DNA of 64,000 bases from Methylobacterium sp. W2 (GCF_020662345.1 NZ_VMOA01000005.1:62001-126000); one strand, 5' to 3'; counted from the first letter of the stretch, positions 9,008 to 21,864 are shown. Notes: a model not told the origin generated them from the sequence alone. Program-made: numbers and translations.

Positions 9008-9640
9008 ATGCTATCCCACGAGCAGATCTGGACCGCGATCGACCGTCTCGCGGAACGCCACGGCTTCTCGGCCTCCGGTCTCGCACGCCGTGCGGGTCTC
9101 GATGCCACGAGCTTCAACCGCTCGAAGCGGATCGGGCCGGATGGGCGCAAGCGCTGGCCCTCCACCGAATCCGTGTCGAAGGTGCTCGCGGCCACCAACG
9201 CGACGCTCGACGATTTCCTTCGCCTCATCGAGCCACGGGAAGGCATGCCGCGCGCCATGGTGCCGCTGATCGGCATGACCCAGGCCGGCGCCGGCCGGCT
9301 CTTCACCGAGGAAGGCATGCCCACCGGCGGGCCGGGCTGGGAGGAGATCGAGTTTCCCGATCTCGGCGAGGATCGCGCCTTCGCCCTCGAAGTGCAGGGC
9401 GATTCCATGGAGCCGCTCTATCGCGACGGCGACGTGCTGATCGTCTCTCCCACCGCCAGTGTCCGCAAGGGCGATCGCGTGGTGGTGCGCCTGGCGAGCG
9501 GCGAGGTGCTGGCCAAGGAACTGCGCCGCAAGACCGCCCGGACCATCGAGCTGCTCTCGCTCAATCCGAGCCACCCCGAACGCATCGTCCAGGTGGCCGA
9601 GATCGCGTGGATCGCACGGGTGATGTGGGTGCGGCAATAG
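9008..9640 (+). CDS. LexA/CI-like S24-family transcriptional regulator
   Basis: A 210-residue protein with an N-terminal helix-turn-helix (about residues 19-40, around SASGLARRAGLDATSFNRSKR) and a C-terminal S24 peptidase domain. The catalytic pair is Ser133 (GDSMEPL) and Lys170 (EVLAKEL), 37 residues apart, exactly the spacing of E. coli LexA Ser119/Lys156. Possible scissile Ala-Gly bonds lie at 93-94 and 95-96 (TQAGAGRL). It is not LexA proper, because the N-terminal domain differs. It stands alone and no phage genes surround it, so it is more likely a resident stress or damage regulator than a prophage repressor. Confidence 0.85.
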   Translation: MLSHEQIWTAIDRLAERHGFSASGLARRAGLDATSFNRSKRIGPDGRKRWPSTESVSKVLAATNATLDDFLRLIEPREGMPRAMVPLIGMTQAGAGRLFTEEGMPTGGPGWEEIEFPDLGEDRAFALEVQGDSMEPLYRDGDVLIVSPTASVRKGDRVVVRLASGEVLAKELRRKTARTIELLSLNPSHPERIVQVAEIAWIARVMWVRQ

Positions 9641-9736
9641 CCATCGCCGGGAGCCGCCGTGCCAATCGGTCCTGGCGCCTTCGCCCGATGCGACTCACGC
9701 GGGAGCCGGTTTCGCTCCGACAGGCCTGGAGAGAGC

Positions 9737-10849
9737 ATGGCGTTGCATGATCAGGACGGCGAACCGGACGATGCTCCGGGCTCGCGCATCGATTTTCGCT
9801 CGGCCCTCGCGGCCAGCCCCGTACCGGCCCTGCTGATCGACCCGGCGACGGCGAGGATCGTCTCGGCCAACTCCGCCTTCGCCCGTCTCACCGGCCATGA
9901 GACCGGCGATCTCGCCGGACGCGACGCCCATCTCCTTCTCGGCGCCAATACTGACAAGGAGGCCCGCGCCGCCTTCGCGGCGGCCTTGGCTGGGACGCGG
10001 CCGGAGGGGATCGAGGTGCTGGCCTGGCGCAGGAACGGATCGACCTTCTGGGCCGAGATCTTCGCGGTGCCCCTTCCCGACGCCGATCTCCTCCTCGCGC
10101 AGCTGGTCGACGTCACCCGGCGAAGGGACGCGGAAGGGGCGCTTGCCTTGTCCCGGCAACGCGAGGCGCTTGGCTTGCTCACCAACAGTGTCGCCCACGA
10201 ATTCAACAACTTCCTGCAGATCCTCATCGGCTATATCGACGGGCTGAAGCGGCGTCTCGGCGACCGGGAAGAACCCTTCATCCAGCGGGCCGTGACCCGA
10301 TCCACCGATGCTGTCGAGCGGGCGACGATCCTGACGCGGCAATTGCTGACCTTTTCGCGGCGGATCGCGCCGGATGTCCGCCCCGTCGACATGAATGCCC
10401 TCATCACCGCCTTCGGCGCCCGCATGCAGGCGACGCTTCCCCCCGGAGTGACATTGACGGTCCACACCGCGTCGGACCTGCCCAATGGTCTCACCAACCC
10501 AACCCAGGTGGATCTCGCCCTCTCCCACATCCTCGCCAATGCCTGCGAGGCGATGCCGGGCGGCGGCAGCGTCGAGATCGCGAGCTTCCCGGTGCCGCCG
10601 AGCGATCCGGCCATCCGCCGGCAGGGAGACGGCGCCGTCGGCATCTCGGTGCGTGATACAGGACACGGGATGACACCGGAGATGGCAGCGCGGGCGCTCG
10701 CTCCCTTCATCACGACCCGAGAGGCCGGGCGCGGCGCCGGGCTCGCTATCGTCCATGGCCTGGTGAAGCGCCAGAACGGAACCGTCGCCCTCGACAGCAA
10801 ACCCGGCGAGGGAACATCCGTCCGAATGATCTTCCCGGCCGCCGGCTGA
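9737..10849 (+). CDS. PAS-domain sensor histidine kinase
   Basis: A 370-residue soluble kinase. A PAS domain comes first (about residues 20-130, around PVPALLIDPATARIVSANSAF). A HisKA-type dimerisation helix follows with the phosphoacceptor motif VAHEFNNFLQ, then a HATPase domain with an N-box-like HILANACEAM, the G1 box DTGHGM and the G2 region GRGAGLAIVHGL. No membrane segment is seen, so the signal is cytoplasmic. No response regulator is adjacent. The start at 9737 has a purine-rich GGAGAGAG just upstream; the longer frame adds an Arg-rich leader. Family architecture resembles NtrB/FixL-type hybrids without the receiver. Confidence 0.85.
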   Translation: MALHDQDGEPDDAPGSRIDFRSALAASPVPALLIDPATARIVSANSAFARLTGHETGDLAGRDAHLLLGANTDKEARAAFAAALAGTRPEGIEVLAWRRNGSTFWAEIFAVPLPDADLLLAQLVDVTRRRDAEGALALSRQREALGLLTNSVAHEFNNFLQILIGYIDGLKRRLGDREEPFIQRAVTRSTDAVERATILTRQLLTFSRRIAPDVRPVDMNALITAFGARMQATLPPGVTLTVHTASDLPNGLTNPTQVDLALSHILANACEAMPGGGSVEIASFPVPPSDPAIRRQGDGAVGISVRDTGHGMTPEMAARALAPFITTREAGRGAGLAIVHGLVKRQNGTVALDSKPGEGTSVRMIFPAAG

Positions 10850-10987
10850 GGCGTTTCGGCTCTTGCCAGCGTCGTCCGAAGCACAAAAGCGGCGCTGCAC
10901 ACGGACTAAAACTCTCAGGCGGACGTCACCATATAAGGTCCGGCATTCCCGCCGGAACTCTCTCAGACTTCGTTCAGGGGCGTATTC

Positions 10988-11977
10988 ATGTTCATCTCCT
11001 CCACGCGTCGCACCCGCGCCGCGACCATCTTCGCGCTCGCCGCGGTGCTGGCCGTCGCAGCGCCCGTTGCCGAGGCCCGTCCGGGCGGCGGCGGCGGTAT
11101 GGGCTCGCGCGGCTCGAAGACGTACAACGCCCCCTCCTCCACGGCCACGGCTCCGGGCGCGGCGCCGATTCAGCGCTCGCAGACGCAGCCCGGTTCGACC
11201 ATGGGCAATCCCGGCATGACCAGCGCCGCCACGCAGCGTCCCCGCTTCGGCGGCGGCTTCATGGCGGGCCTGCTCGGTGCGGGCTTGCTCGGCGCGCTCC
11301 TCGGCGGCGGCTTCTTCGGCGGGCTCGGCGGCATCGCCTCGATGATAGGCCTCCTGTTGCAGGTCGGCCTCATCGTAATGGTCGTCGCCTTCGCGGTGCG
11401 TTGGTTCCGCCGCCGCCAGGGCAATCCGGCTCCCGCCGGCATGGCCCGCTCCACCCTGTCGGACAATGCCAATCCTCCCGGCTACGGTTCTGCGCCCGGC
11501 GCGGGCTCGGGCCCCGGCATGGGCGGCGGCCCGGCCATGGGGGCAGCTCGGCGCGGCGCGCCTCAGCCGACCATCGGCAAAGTCGATATCGGCCCCGGCG
11601 ATTTCCAGAGCTTCGAGATCGCCCTCAACGACGTGCAAGCGGCCTATGGCCGTGGCGACGTCGCTGGGCTGCGCAACCTCGCGACGCCGGAAATGGCGGG
11701 CTACTTCGCCGACGAACTGCGTGGCAACGAATCCCGCGGGGTCGTCAACCGGATCTCGAACGTGAAGCTGCTGCAGGGTGACCTGTCGGAATCATGGAGC
11801 GAGGGCCGGATGGAATACGCCACCGTGGCGATGCGCTATGCCATCACCGATGTGACGGTCGACCTCCGGACCAACCAGACCGTCGAGACCGGCGAGCCGG
11901 AGGCCCTGGAACTCTGGACCTTCGTGCGCGAGCGCGGGGGGCGCTGGATCCTCTCGGCGATCCAGCAGGGCCGCTGA
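10988..11977 (+). CDS. Tim44-like domain membrane protein
   Basis: A 329-residue protein with an N-terminal signal/anchor (IFALAAVLAVAAPVAEARPGGG), a Gly/Ser-rich linker, two hydrophobic segments (about residues 90-145) ending in RWFRRRQ, a second Gly/Pro-rich linker, and a C-terminal Tim44/MRPL45-like domain (about residues 205-329: FQSFEIALNDVQAAYGRGD... WTFVRERGGRWILSAIQQ). Bacterial members are inner-membrane proteins related to the mitochondrial TIM44 domain; their role is uncertain. A strong terminator follows. Confidence 0.82.
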   Translation: MFISSTRRTRAATIFALAAVLAVAAPVAEARPGGGGGMGSRGSKTYNAPSSTATAPGAAPIQRSQTQPGSTMGNPGMTSAATQRPRFGGGFMAGLLGAGLLGALLGGGFFGGLGGIASMIGLLLQVGLIVMVVAFAVRWFRRRQGNPAPAGMARSTLSDNANPPGYGSAPGAGSGPGMGGGPAMGAARRGAPQPTIGKVDIGPGDFQSFEIALNDVQAAYGRGDVAGLRNLATPEMAGYFADELRGNESRGVVNRISNVKLLQGDLSESWSEGRMEYATVAMRYAITDVTVDLRTNQTVETGEPEALELWTFVRERGGRWILSAIQQGR

Positions 11978-12003
11978 TCGCCTCGATCATATCGGTCGAA
12001 TCG

Positions 12004-12040
12004 AAAAGGGCCGCGCGGCGAAAGCTGCGCGGCCCTTTTT
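12004..12040. terminator. Strong bidirectional terminator between the Tim44 gene and prfC
   Basis: A 16-bp stem with one G-U wobble closes on a GAAA tetraloop and is flanked by A4 on the left and T5 on the right, so it can end transcription from both converging genes. The left arm begins AAAAGGGCCGCGC; the right arm is its complement. Confidence 0.92.
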
Positions 12041-12061
12041 GCATGATGTTCCCGCCCGGGC

Positions 12062-13696
<1,635 letters not shown>

Positions 13697-13802
13697 CGCG
13701 GGCGGTTGCTTCTCTCGTCCGCCGGGGCGGGTTTTTGTCTGTGCGGGTCGGGCGCGTGTCCCGTCTGTAATGCGAACGGCGACACGGCGAAAGCGGAAGG
13801 CC

Positions 13803-14555
13803 TCAACCCCTGCCGATATAGGGCATCTTCGTTGCCATCACGGTCATGAACTGGACGTTGGCGTCGAGGGGCAATCCGGCCATGTAGACCACCGCATCCG
13901 CCACGTGACGGGCGTCCATCACCGGCTCGACCTTCAGCGATCCGTCCGGCTGGCGGATGCCGGCCGCCATAGGCTTCGTCATGTCGGTCTCGGCATTGCC
14001 GATATCGATCTGCCCGCAGGCGATGTCGTGGTCGCGTCCGTCGAGGGAGGTGGACCGGGTCAGGCCGGTGATCGCGTGTTTCGTGGCCGTATAGGGCGCC
14101 GAGTTCGGGCGCGGCACCTGGGCCGAGATCGAGCCGTTGTTGATGATGCGGCCGCCGCGCGGGCTCTGCGCCTTCATCATCCGGAACGCGCCCTGCGTGC
14201 AGAGGAACGCGCCGGTGAGGTTGACATCCACCACCGCCTGCCACTGCGCCAGCATCAGTTCGTCCAGCGGCACGGACGGTGCGAACAGCCCGGCATTGTT
14301 GAACAGGAGGTCGAGGCGTCCAAACCGCGCCCTCACTTCGGCGAAGAGATGCTCCACGGCGGCGGCATCGCCGACATCGGTCTCCACGGGCAAGGTCTCC
14401 GCCCCGAGCGTCCGCACCGCTTCCGCGACCTCATCGAGAGGCCCGCGCCGACGGCCAGCCAGGGCGAGAGCGAAGCCCGCTCGCGCCAGCCCGAGCGACA
14501 CCGCCCGCCCAATCCCGGACCCCGCCCCCGTGACGATCGCGATGCGTTTCGACAT
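13803..14555 (-). CDS. Short-chain dehydrogenase/reductase
   Basis: A 250-residue classical SDR enzyme. The cofactor motif TGAGSGIG is at residues 10-17, the structural NNAG (FNNAGLF) is in the middle, and the catalytic Tyr and Lys are in PYTATKHA with the upstream Ser in NNGSIS. The Arg-containing segment after the second beta strand (AGRRRG) suggests NADP(H). The substrate cannot be read from the sequence. It lies between prfC and a tRNA gene with no operon partner. Confidence 0.88.
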   Translation of the reverse strand: MSKRIAIVTGAGSGIGRAVSLGLARAGFALALAGRRRGPLDEVAEAVRTLGAETLPVETDVGDAAAVEHLFAEVRARFGRLDLLFNNAGLFAPSVPLDELMLAQWQAVVDVNLTGAFLCTQGAFRMMKAQSPRGGRIINNGSISAQVPRPNSAPYTATKHAITGLTRSTSLDGRDHDIACGQIDIGNAETDMTKPMAAGIRQPDGSLKVEPVMDARHVADAVVYMAGLPLDANVQFMTVMATKMPYIGRG

Positions 14556-14644
14556 CCGCCCTCTCCATTTCCGTATCGACCGGAGCGAACAGGCTGTTGC
14601 AACGGGCCGACGCGGCGTCTAGACAACGCGCGGCCTTGCGTCGA

Positions 14645-14719
<75 letters not shown>

Positions 14720-14814
14720 TCCACGCAAACGGGCCAATTCGCAGGCGCGCGAGGCTGTCGCTCACAGTCCCGGCGCGGAATGTCGCCTGCGATAGTCGTT
14801 CCTCATCGATTGGA

Positions 14815-15158
14815 CTGACAATCGAACGGATCGAGTACCCTGCTTATACTCACTGAATTTATAATTTATATTGCAGCACCATTATCTACTACAGACAACT
14901 TACGAACCATATAATCATTACGAAAATAAATACTTGGTTTAAAATTCTGATTTTACTTATATGGCAGAAACTTAAAGTCTTATCGAGGCATTGTAGATTG
15001 CCATCTGTAAGTAAGTTCCTTACTATAAAACAAATGAGACGGATACGAAATTTAGAAAAGTCTTAATAGGCCCATCGCGATGCGGGTGATGATTTCTATC
15101 GGGTGTGTGGCATAATAAACCTACCTAGTTCGAAAGAATTGATTGATCCATATTAAAA
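14815..15158. other. AT-rich patch beside tRNA-Gln without recognised genes
   Basis: Base composition drops sharply here compared with the GC-rich flanks, with runs such as AATTTATAATTTATATT. I see no gene in either direction and no obvious direct repeat of the tRNA 3' end in the window, so an intact integrated element is not supported. It may be the eroded edge of an old island inserted at the tRNA, or a promoter-rich spacer. Confidence 0.55.
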
Positions 15159-15245
15159 ATGGAATTTTTCTGCTTGGTCCTGCATTTTAAAGCGGATATC
15201 GTCGCGGTGTTTCGCCAGCCAACGATAACAATATGTGAGTTCGCC

Positions 15246-15395
15246 ATGGTGCCAGCCGCTTTCACAGCCGGCCTCGGAGTCGGTCTTTCGTTTCTTCTTG
15301 GGCCCAATATCGGGGCCATCGCACTGGTTCCAGTGCTCGTCCTATGCATGATTCGCCTTTTTGGCGAACGGATCGTTCGTATGATGGAAGATTGA
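15246..15395 (+). CDS. Possible 49-residue membrane peptide
   Basis: An open frame that extends back to an ATG at 15159; the ATG at 15246 gives MVPAAFTAGLGVGLSFLLG and a second hydrophobic stretch (NIGAIALVPVLVLCMIRLF), so the product would span the membrane once or twice and end in a charged tail (GERIVRMMED). Neither start has a good ribosome-binding site. Composition rises to normal coding levels here after the AT-rich patch. Weakly supported; no family is recognised. Confidence 0.3.
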   Translation: MVPAAFTAGLGVGLSFLLGPNIGAIALVPVLVLCMIRLFGERIVRMMED

Positions 15396-15559
15396 AAGAC
15401 CACCGGGCGACGGGCGCATCCTCCGTATCGAATTCCCACTCCCAATGATCTGGCTGCCGGCGTGATCAATGCTCCGTGCGCCAGGGCGTCGAGATTTGTC
15501 GAAGACTGAGCGCTGGACCCCGCGATTTTGAATGTGTCGTTCGGACGGCGCCGGTTCGG

Positions 15560-15841
15560 CTACCGTGGTTTGTCATCACACTGGCGCAGGCGACCGATGA
15601 CGTCCGCGAAATCCTCCGAGGTCTTGGCTTGGTCATCGAGCTGATAGGCTGCCCGCAGGCCACCGATCAGACTCTCTACCGTCCGTTTTCCAGGCGAACG
15701 TCGCCGCGCCACGATATGGCTGTCCGCGCCGCAAACGCCGCGATCCCCTGCGTCGGAAGAACACTGACCAGACATCGCGTATACCCGTTGTCGCAGACGG
15801 TATCGCAGGTTTGCGCATCGCGCCGGTCTTGGGCATTGCAT
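15560..15841 (-). CDS. NepR-like small protein (possible anti-sigma factor of the general stress response)
   Basis: The last ~40 residues, beginning KRTVESLIGGLRAAYQ and ending SEDFADVIGRLRQ, match the spacing of NepR proteins: a Leu-Arg-x-x-Tyr helix, an acidic linker, then Phe-x-x-Val/Leu-Ile/Leu-x-x-Leu. NepR sequesters the sigma factor EcfG and is itself held by phosphorylated PhyR in Alphaproteobacteria. The usual proline-rich linker is missing and no ecfG or phyR is nearby. The start at 15841 has AGGGAGG nine bases upstream, but the first ~25 residues look unlike a protein; ATG at 15775 would give 71 residues. A frameshift may have altered the N-terminus, because another frame starting at 15863 looks more natural there. 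Confidence 0.42.
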   Translation of the reverse strand: MQCPRPARCANLRYRLRQRVYAMSGQCSSDAGDRGVCGADSHIVARRRSPGKRTVESLIGGLRAAYQLDDQAKTSEDFADVIGRLRQCDDKPR

Positions 15842-15859
15842 CGAGCCCGACCTCCCTGT

Positions 15860-16543
15860 TCATGACGAACCTTCATACAAGTTTGATGCCGCCGGGTTTG
15901 ATCTCCGGAGTTCCGTCGAGCAGATCACTTCGGAGACATGGCTAGGATGCTCGAAAAGGGCGTCCGGCCGCCCAGCGGCCAATACATCCCATCGCGTGTA
16001 TCCCCATGATACGGCTCCGAAATCGCATCCGGCCGCCCTGGCCGCATCATGGTCGCGCAGCTCGTCGCCGATATAGATGACGCCTCCCTGCGCGCCCGCC
16101 TTGCGCATGACCGCCGTCAGGCGCCTGGCCTTACCGAACATCGATGCGCCGCAGGCATAATGACGGAAACGAGCGGCACACGGCCCCAGCACGTGACGGA
16201 TATTGGCCTCGCTGTTCGAGCTGACGATAGCGAGGATGATCCCGGCCTCATCAAGACTGAGAAGCATATCGCGGATGCTGGGAAAGAGCGTGATCGCATC
16301 GATGTCGCGGGCCGCGAGGCCCTGCATGTGCCGGGTGATGAAAGGCAGCTTCCATGCAGGCACGCCGAGTTCGCGAATGAGGGCGTGGGCGGAAAGGCCG
16401 CGAAGCGCCTCGGTCTCGGCGGGATCGATCTCTCGGAAGCGGTAGCGACGGGCGACACCGTTGATGACGCTGCAGAACCACGGAAACGTATCGGCGAGCG
16501 TTCCGTCGAAATCGAAGACGACCAGCCCGTAGGGTTTGCCCAT
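15860..16543 (-). CDS. HAD-superfamily phosphatase (phosphoglycolate phosphatase-like)
   Basis: A 227-residue hydrolase beginning MGKPYGLVVFDFDGTLADT. Motif I (DFDGT) gives the nucleophile Asp and the acid/base Asp, motif II is the SSNS stretch, the conserved Lys lies in MFGKARRL, and motif IV is GDELRDHDAA. A helical cap domain sits between motifs I and II, as in Gph-type enzymes; the substrate is unknown. The ATG at 16543 overlaps by one base the stop of a short upstream frame (TGATG). That upstream frame (68 codons from 16749) is Arg-rich and has no clear ribosome-binding site, so I do not annotate it. Confidence 0.85.
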   Translation of the reverse strand: MGKPYGLVVFDFDGTLADTFPWFCSVINGVARRYRFREIDPAETEALRGLSAHALIRELGVPAWKLPFITRHMQGLAARDIDAITLFPSIRDMLLSLDEAGIILAIVSSNSEANIRHVLGPCAARFRHYACGASMFGKARRLTAVMRKAGAQGGVIYIGDELRDHDAARAAGCDFGAVSWGYTRWDVLAAGRPDALFEHPSHVSEVICSTELRRSNPAASNLYEGSS

Positions 16544-16813
16544 CACGCAGCCGACCCATACGAGAAAAGCCGTTGTCCGGCCCGCGCCTGCCGATGAAGT
16601 CCGCGATCGCGATGCCGGCTCCGGGTCACCACATCGGCATTCGGGATCGCCAATGCGTGCGCGCCACCGCTTCGCCACAAAAATCGTCGAGGGGTCCGTT
16701 GGTCCATGCGGTCATTCCAGTTCATCGGGAAAGGACCGACAAACAGCATCGGCCCGAAGGATAGGTTATCTCCTCCGAGCCGACCGCTTCGCAATCGACG
16801 CAGTCTTAGGAAA

Positions 16814-17905
16814 TCAGGCCGCTCGCGACTCGGTGAGCGTCGGATAGTCGATATAGCCCTCCGGTCCCTGGCTGTACCACGTCGCCTGCACGTCCTTCTG
16901 CAGGGGCGCATGCTCGGCGATCCGCTTGACGAGATCGGGATTGGCAATGAACGGCCGACCGAAGGCGATGGCATCGGCTTTGCCGTCGGCAAGAGCGCCC
17001 TCGGCGGCGGCGGGATCGTAATCCGAATTAAGGATCAGCGGACCGTCGAAAGCCTTCCGTATCACGGGGGCGACCGGCGGGTGGTTCGGCTTGCCGAAGG
17101 TGCCGTTCGGGCCGGGTTCGCGCAGTTCGAGAAAGGCGATGCCGATCTTGGAGAGAGCGGCGGCGGCGGCACCGAACAGGGCGTCCGGGTTGGAATCGTC
17201 CACACCCTGAATTTGGCCATTCGGCGACAGGCGCACGCCGGTGCGGTCCTTACCGATGGCGTCGGCCACGGTCTGCGTGACCTCCGTCAGCAGGCGGATG
17301 CGATTCTCGATGGAGCCGCCGTAGCGGTCGTCGCGGTGATTGGTGTTGTCGCGAAGGAACTGGTCGATGAGGTAGCCATTCGCTGCGTGGATCTGGACGC
17401 CATCGAAACCGGCTGCAATCGCGTTGCGTGCCGCGCGGTCGTAATCCGCCAGGAGGCGCGGAATTTCGTCGACCGGCAGGGCGCGGGCCTCGGCATAGGG
17501 CTGCTTGCCCTCGTAGGTATGGGCCTCATCGGGCGCCGTGGTGGCGGAGGACGAGATCGGCGCCTTGCCGCCATTAAAGCTCGGATGCACTACCCGCCCC
17601 ATATGCCAGAGCTGGCAGACGATCCTGCCACCGGCTTCATGGACCGCCTTCACGACGGGCTTCCAGGCTTCGACCTGCTCATCCGACCAGATGCCCGGCG
17701 CGAAGGGCCAGCCGAGGCCCTCCTGGCTGATGCCCGTCGCCTCCGTGAGGATCACGCCCGCGCCAGCGCGCTGGGTGTAATACTCGATCATGATCGAGGT
17801 CGGCACATGCTCTCGGGTGGCGCGGCCACGGGTGAGAGGCGCCATGAAGATGCGGTTCTTGGCATCGATCGCGCCGATGCGGATCGGATCGTTCAGTGAA
17901 GGCAT
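16814..17905 (-). CDS. Old Yellow Enzyme-family alkene reductase (NemA/XenA type)
   Basis: A 363-residue FMN-dependent ene-reductase. The FMN-binding N-terminus (NRIFMAPLTRGRA), the active-site block HAANGYLIDQFLRDNTNHRDDRYGG, and the C-terminal FMN phosphate site (AIAFGRPFIANPDLV) are intact. Family members reduce activated C=C bonds and nitro compounds with NADPH. No TetR/NemR-type regulator is adjacent. Confidence 0.93.
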   Translation of the reverse strand: MPSLNDPIRIGAIDAKNRIFMAPLTRGRATREHVPTSIMIEYYTQRAGAGVILTEATGISQEGLGWPFAPGIWSDEQVEAWKPVVKAVHEAGGRIVCQLWHMGRVVHPSFNGGKAPISSSATTAPDEAHTYEGKQPYAEARALPVDEIPRLLADYDRAARNAIAAGFDGVQIHAANGYLIDQFLRDNTNHRDDRYGGSIENRIRLLTEVTQTVADAIGKDRTGVRLSPNGQIQGVDDSNPDALFGAAAAALSKIGIAFLELREPGPNGTFGKPNHPPVAPVIRKAFDGPLILNSDYDPAAAEGALADGKADAIAFGRPFIANPDLVKRIAEHAPLQKDVQATWYSQGPEGYIDYPTLTESRAA

Positions 17906-18114
17906 GAAGATCTCTCGTCAGACTACGGCAGTGGAGGCGCGACCGTTCCGGGCGCGCCTTCGATGTCCGTAATTATGGCGCATACGAGAGACCGTCAGGG
18001 GTCACGACCATACGATGCGGTGCCAGTTGTGCGCCGCCGCACGCCCTGGCTCGGAGCATCGCTGCGATGCGGACGGTTGGAGCGGTGCCCCGATCAACGG
18101 CGCGGATACGATCC

Positions 18115-20262
<2,148 letters not shown>

Positions 20263-20605
20263 TCTACCGTCCTTGCGTTGTTATCGTGATGACGAAGCTC
20301 GGCTGGCTGGCCGTGGGACGAGGCGCTTGACGCGTTTTAGGCATTCCCTCCCTGGGATGCCTACTCTGAGTGCCAAACTTCCGAGACAAGAGCAAATCCT
20401 GTCGAGCTATTTTTCCGACGAATATTTTTGCATCGCACAAAACGCTAAGAGTTTGATTGAAATCATTCGTATTAGCATGTGTTCGCATCCTACTTCGAAG
20501 CAGGATGCAGCGCAGCGAAACTTTGAAAGCCTCCACGCGCTCCGGCATCGATTCCCAACCAGTGAGCGGTTTCAAAATCGTGGAAACGCGTTATCTCCTG
20601 AGATC
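20263..20605. other. 343-bp divergent spacer between hppA and the DUF1285 gene
   Basis: No gene. Part of it (about 20395-20490) is clearly lower in G+C than the flanks and probably holds the promoters of both divergent transcripts. An imperfect hairpin lies at 20339-20362 (arms AGGCATTCCC and GGGATGCCT). An open frame runs through it from 20240, but its codon choice is not gene-like. Confidence 0.4.
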
Positions 20606-21196
20606 ATGACTCAGGCGGAACAGCAGACACCGGACCCGGCTCTCGCCCGGCTGAGCCTGGCGCTCGACGGGATACCCAAACGCGGGTTGCCGCCGGTGGA
20701 GCGCTGGAACCCGCCCTATTGCGGGGAGATCGACATGCGGATCGCCGCGGACGGAACCTGGTTCCACAATGGCTCGCCGATCCGCCGCCCGGCCTTGGTG
20801 AAGCTGTTCTCCTCCATCCTGCGGCGGGAGCCCGATGGCCGCATCGTCCTGGTGACGCCGGCGGAAAGCGTGGGCATCGTCGTGGACGATGCGCCCTTCG
20901 CTGCTGTGGAGATGGCGGCGGAGGGGGAAGGCGAGGCCCGGCGCATCGCGTTCCGCACCAATGTCGACGATCTCGTCACCGTCGATTCCGATCACGCCCT
21001 TCGCTTTGAGGAAGGCGGCGACGGGGGCTTGCGCCCCTATATCCATGTGCGCAGTGGTCTCTGGGCGCTCCTCACCCGCGCCACGACCTACGATCTCCTG
21101 GCGCTGGGAGAGGTACGCCCGGTCGACGGCGTCTCATGGTTCGGCATTGCCGGCGGCGGCAGCTTTCACGCCGTCGCCCCCAGCGAAAGCGCATGA
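20606..21196 (+). CDS. DUF1285-family protein
   Basis: A 196-residue protein starting MTQAEQQTPDP. The block PPVERWNPPYCGEIDMRIAADGTWFHNGSPIRRPALVKLFSSILRRE is characteristic of DUF1285 (often annotated as proteobacterial DUF1285 proteins), which has no settled function. It is the first gene of a tight operon: its TGA overlaps the ATG of the Nudix gene (21193-21196). The ATG at 20606 is chosen because upstream codons leave the conserved region and run through an AT-rich spacer. Confidence 0.87.
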   Translation: MTQAEQQTPDPALARLSLALDGIPKRGLPPVERWNPPYCGEIDMRIAADGTWFHNGSPIRRPALVKLFSSILRREPDGRIVLVTPAESVGIVVDDAPFAAVEMAAEGEGEARRIAFRTNVDDLVTVDSDHALRFEEGGDGGLRPYIHVRSGLWALLTRATTYDLLALGEVRPVDGVSWFGIAGGGSFHAVAPSESA

Positions 21197-21831
21197 GTTT
21201 CGACGCGCTGTCGGACCTGCTCGACAGGGCCGGGCGGGGCCTCTCCCCGACCCCGCCCGAAGCCGACGACCCGATCTCGAACCCGCGCGGCGATCACGAC
21301 CTCGATCCCATCGGCATCGCGATCCCTCCGGGAAAACCGCACCGGCCGGCGGCGGTGCTGGTCCCCGTCATCGTCAGGGACGCGGAACTCTCCGTGCTCT
21401 TCACCGTCAGGGCCTCGCACCTGCGTGACCATTCCGGCCAGATCGCCTTTCCCGGCGGCAAGATCGAACCCTCCGACAGGAGCCCGGCCGATGCCGCCCT
21501 GCGCGAGGCCCGGGAAGAGATCGGCCTTCGGCCCGACGACATCCGTATCCTCGGCTATCTCGACCCCTATCTGTCGGCCACGGGCTTCCTCGTGGTGCCG
21601 GTGGTGGGGCTCTGCACGGGAGAGGCACGGCTCGATCTCGATCCGGCCGAGGTGGCGGACGTGTTCGAAGTCCCCCTGGCTCGCCTGATGGACCCGATTC
21701 GTCGCCGGCTCGGCGTGGGAGTCTGGCAGGATCGCCCACGGCGCTACTACGCGATCCCTTTCGGGGACCGCATGATCTGGGGTGTGACGGCGGGGATCGT
21801 GAACAATCTCCACGAACGCCTGTTTCCGTGA
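21193..21831 (+). CDS. CoA pyrophosphatase, Nudix family (NudL-like)
   Basis: A 212-residue Nudix hydrolase. The Nudix box runs GGKIEPSDRSPADAALREAR and continues EEIGL, with its metal-binding Glu residues. Just before it is the UPF0035 signature VLFTVRASHLRDHSGQIAFP, which marks the CoA-hydrolysing subfamily; the reaction gives 3',5'-ADP and 4'-phosphopantetheine. It overlaps DUF1285 by four bases and is followed 33 bp later by the DUF6111 gene, so the four-gene set is one operon. Confidence 0.88.
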   Translation: MSFDALSDLLDRAGRGLSPTPPEADDPISNPRGDHDLDPIGIAIPPGKPHRPAAVLVPVIVRDAELSVLFTVRASHLRDHSGQIAFPGGKIEPSDRSPADAALREAREEIGLRPDDIRILGYLDPYLSATGFLVVPVVGLCTGEARLDLDPAEVADVFEVPLARLMDPIRRRLGVGVWQDRPRRYYAIPFGDRMIWGVTAGIVNNLHERLFP

Positions 21832-21864
21832 CATGACGGCCTTCCACCACCCCGCGAAAGCCCC

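Noticed and set aside
9008-9640. Prophage origin of the S24-type repressor
   Set aside because: No integrase, structural or lysis gene lies on either side.
15125-15469. A 114-codon minus-strand frame in the AT-rich patch
   Set aside because: Opposite to the possible small membrane ORF, Arg/Thr-rich, with no motif.
16543-16749. A 68-codon frame whose stop overlaps the HAD start (TGATG)
   Set aside because: Arg-rich composition, no clear ribosome-binding site and no family; the overlap alone is not enough.
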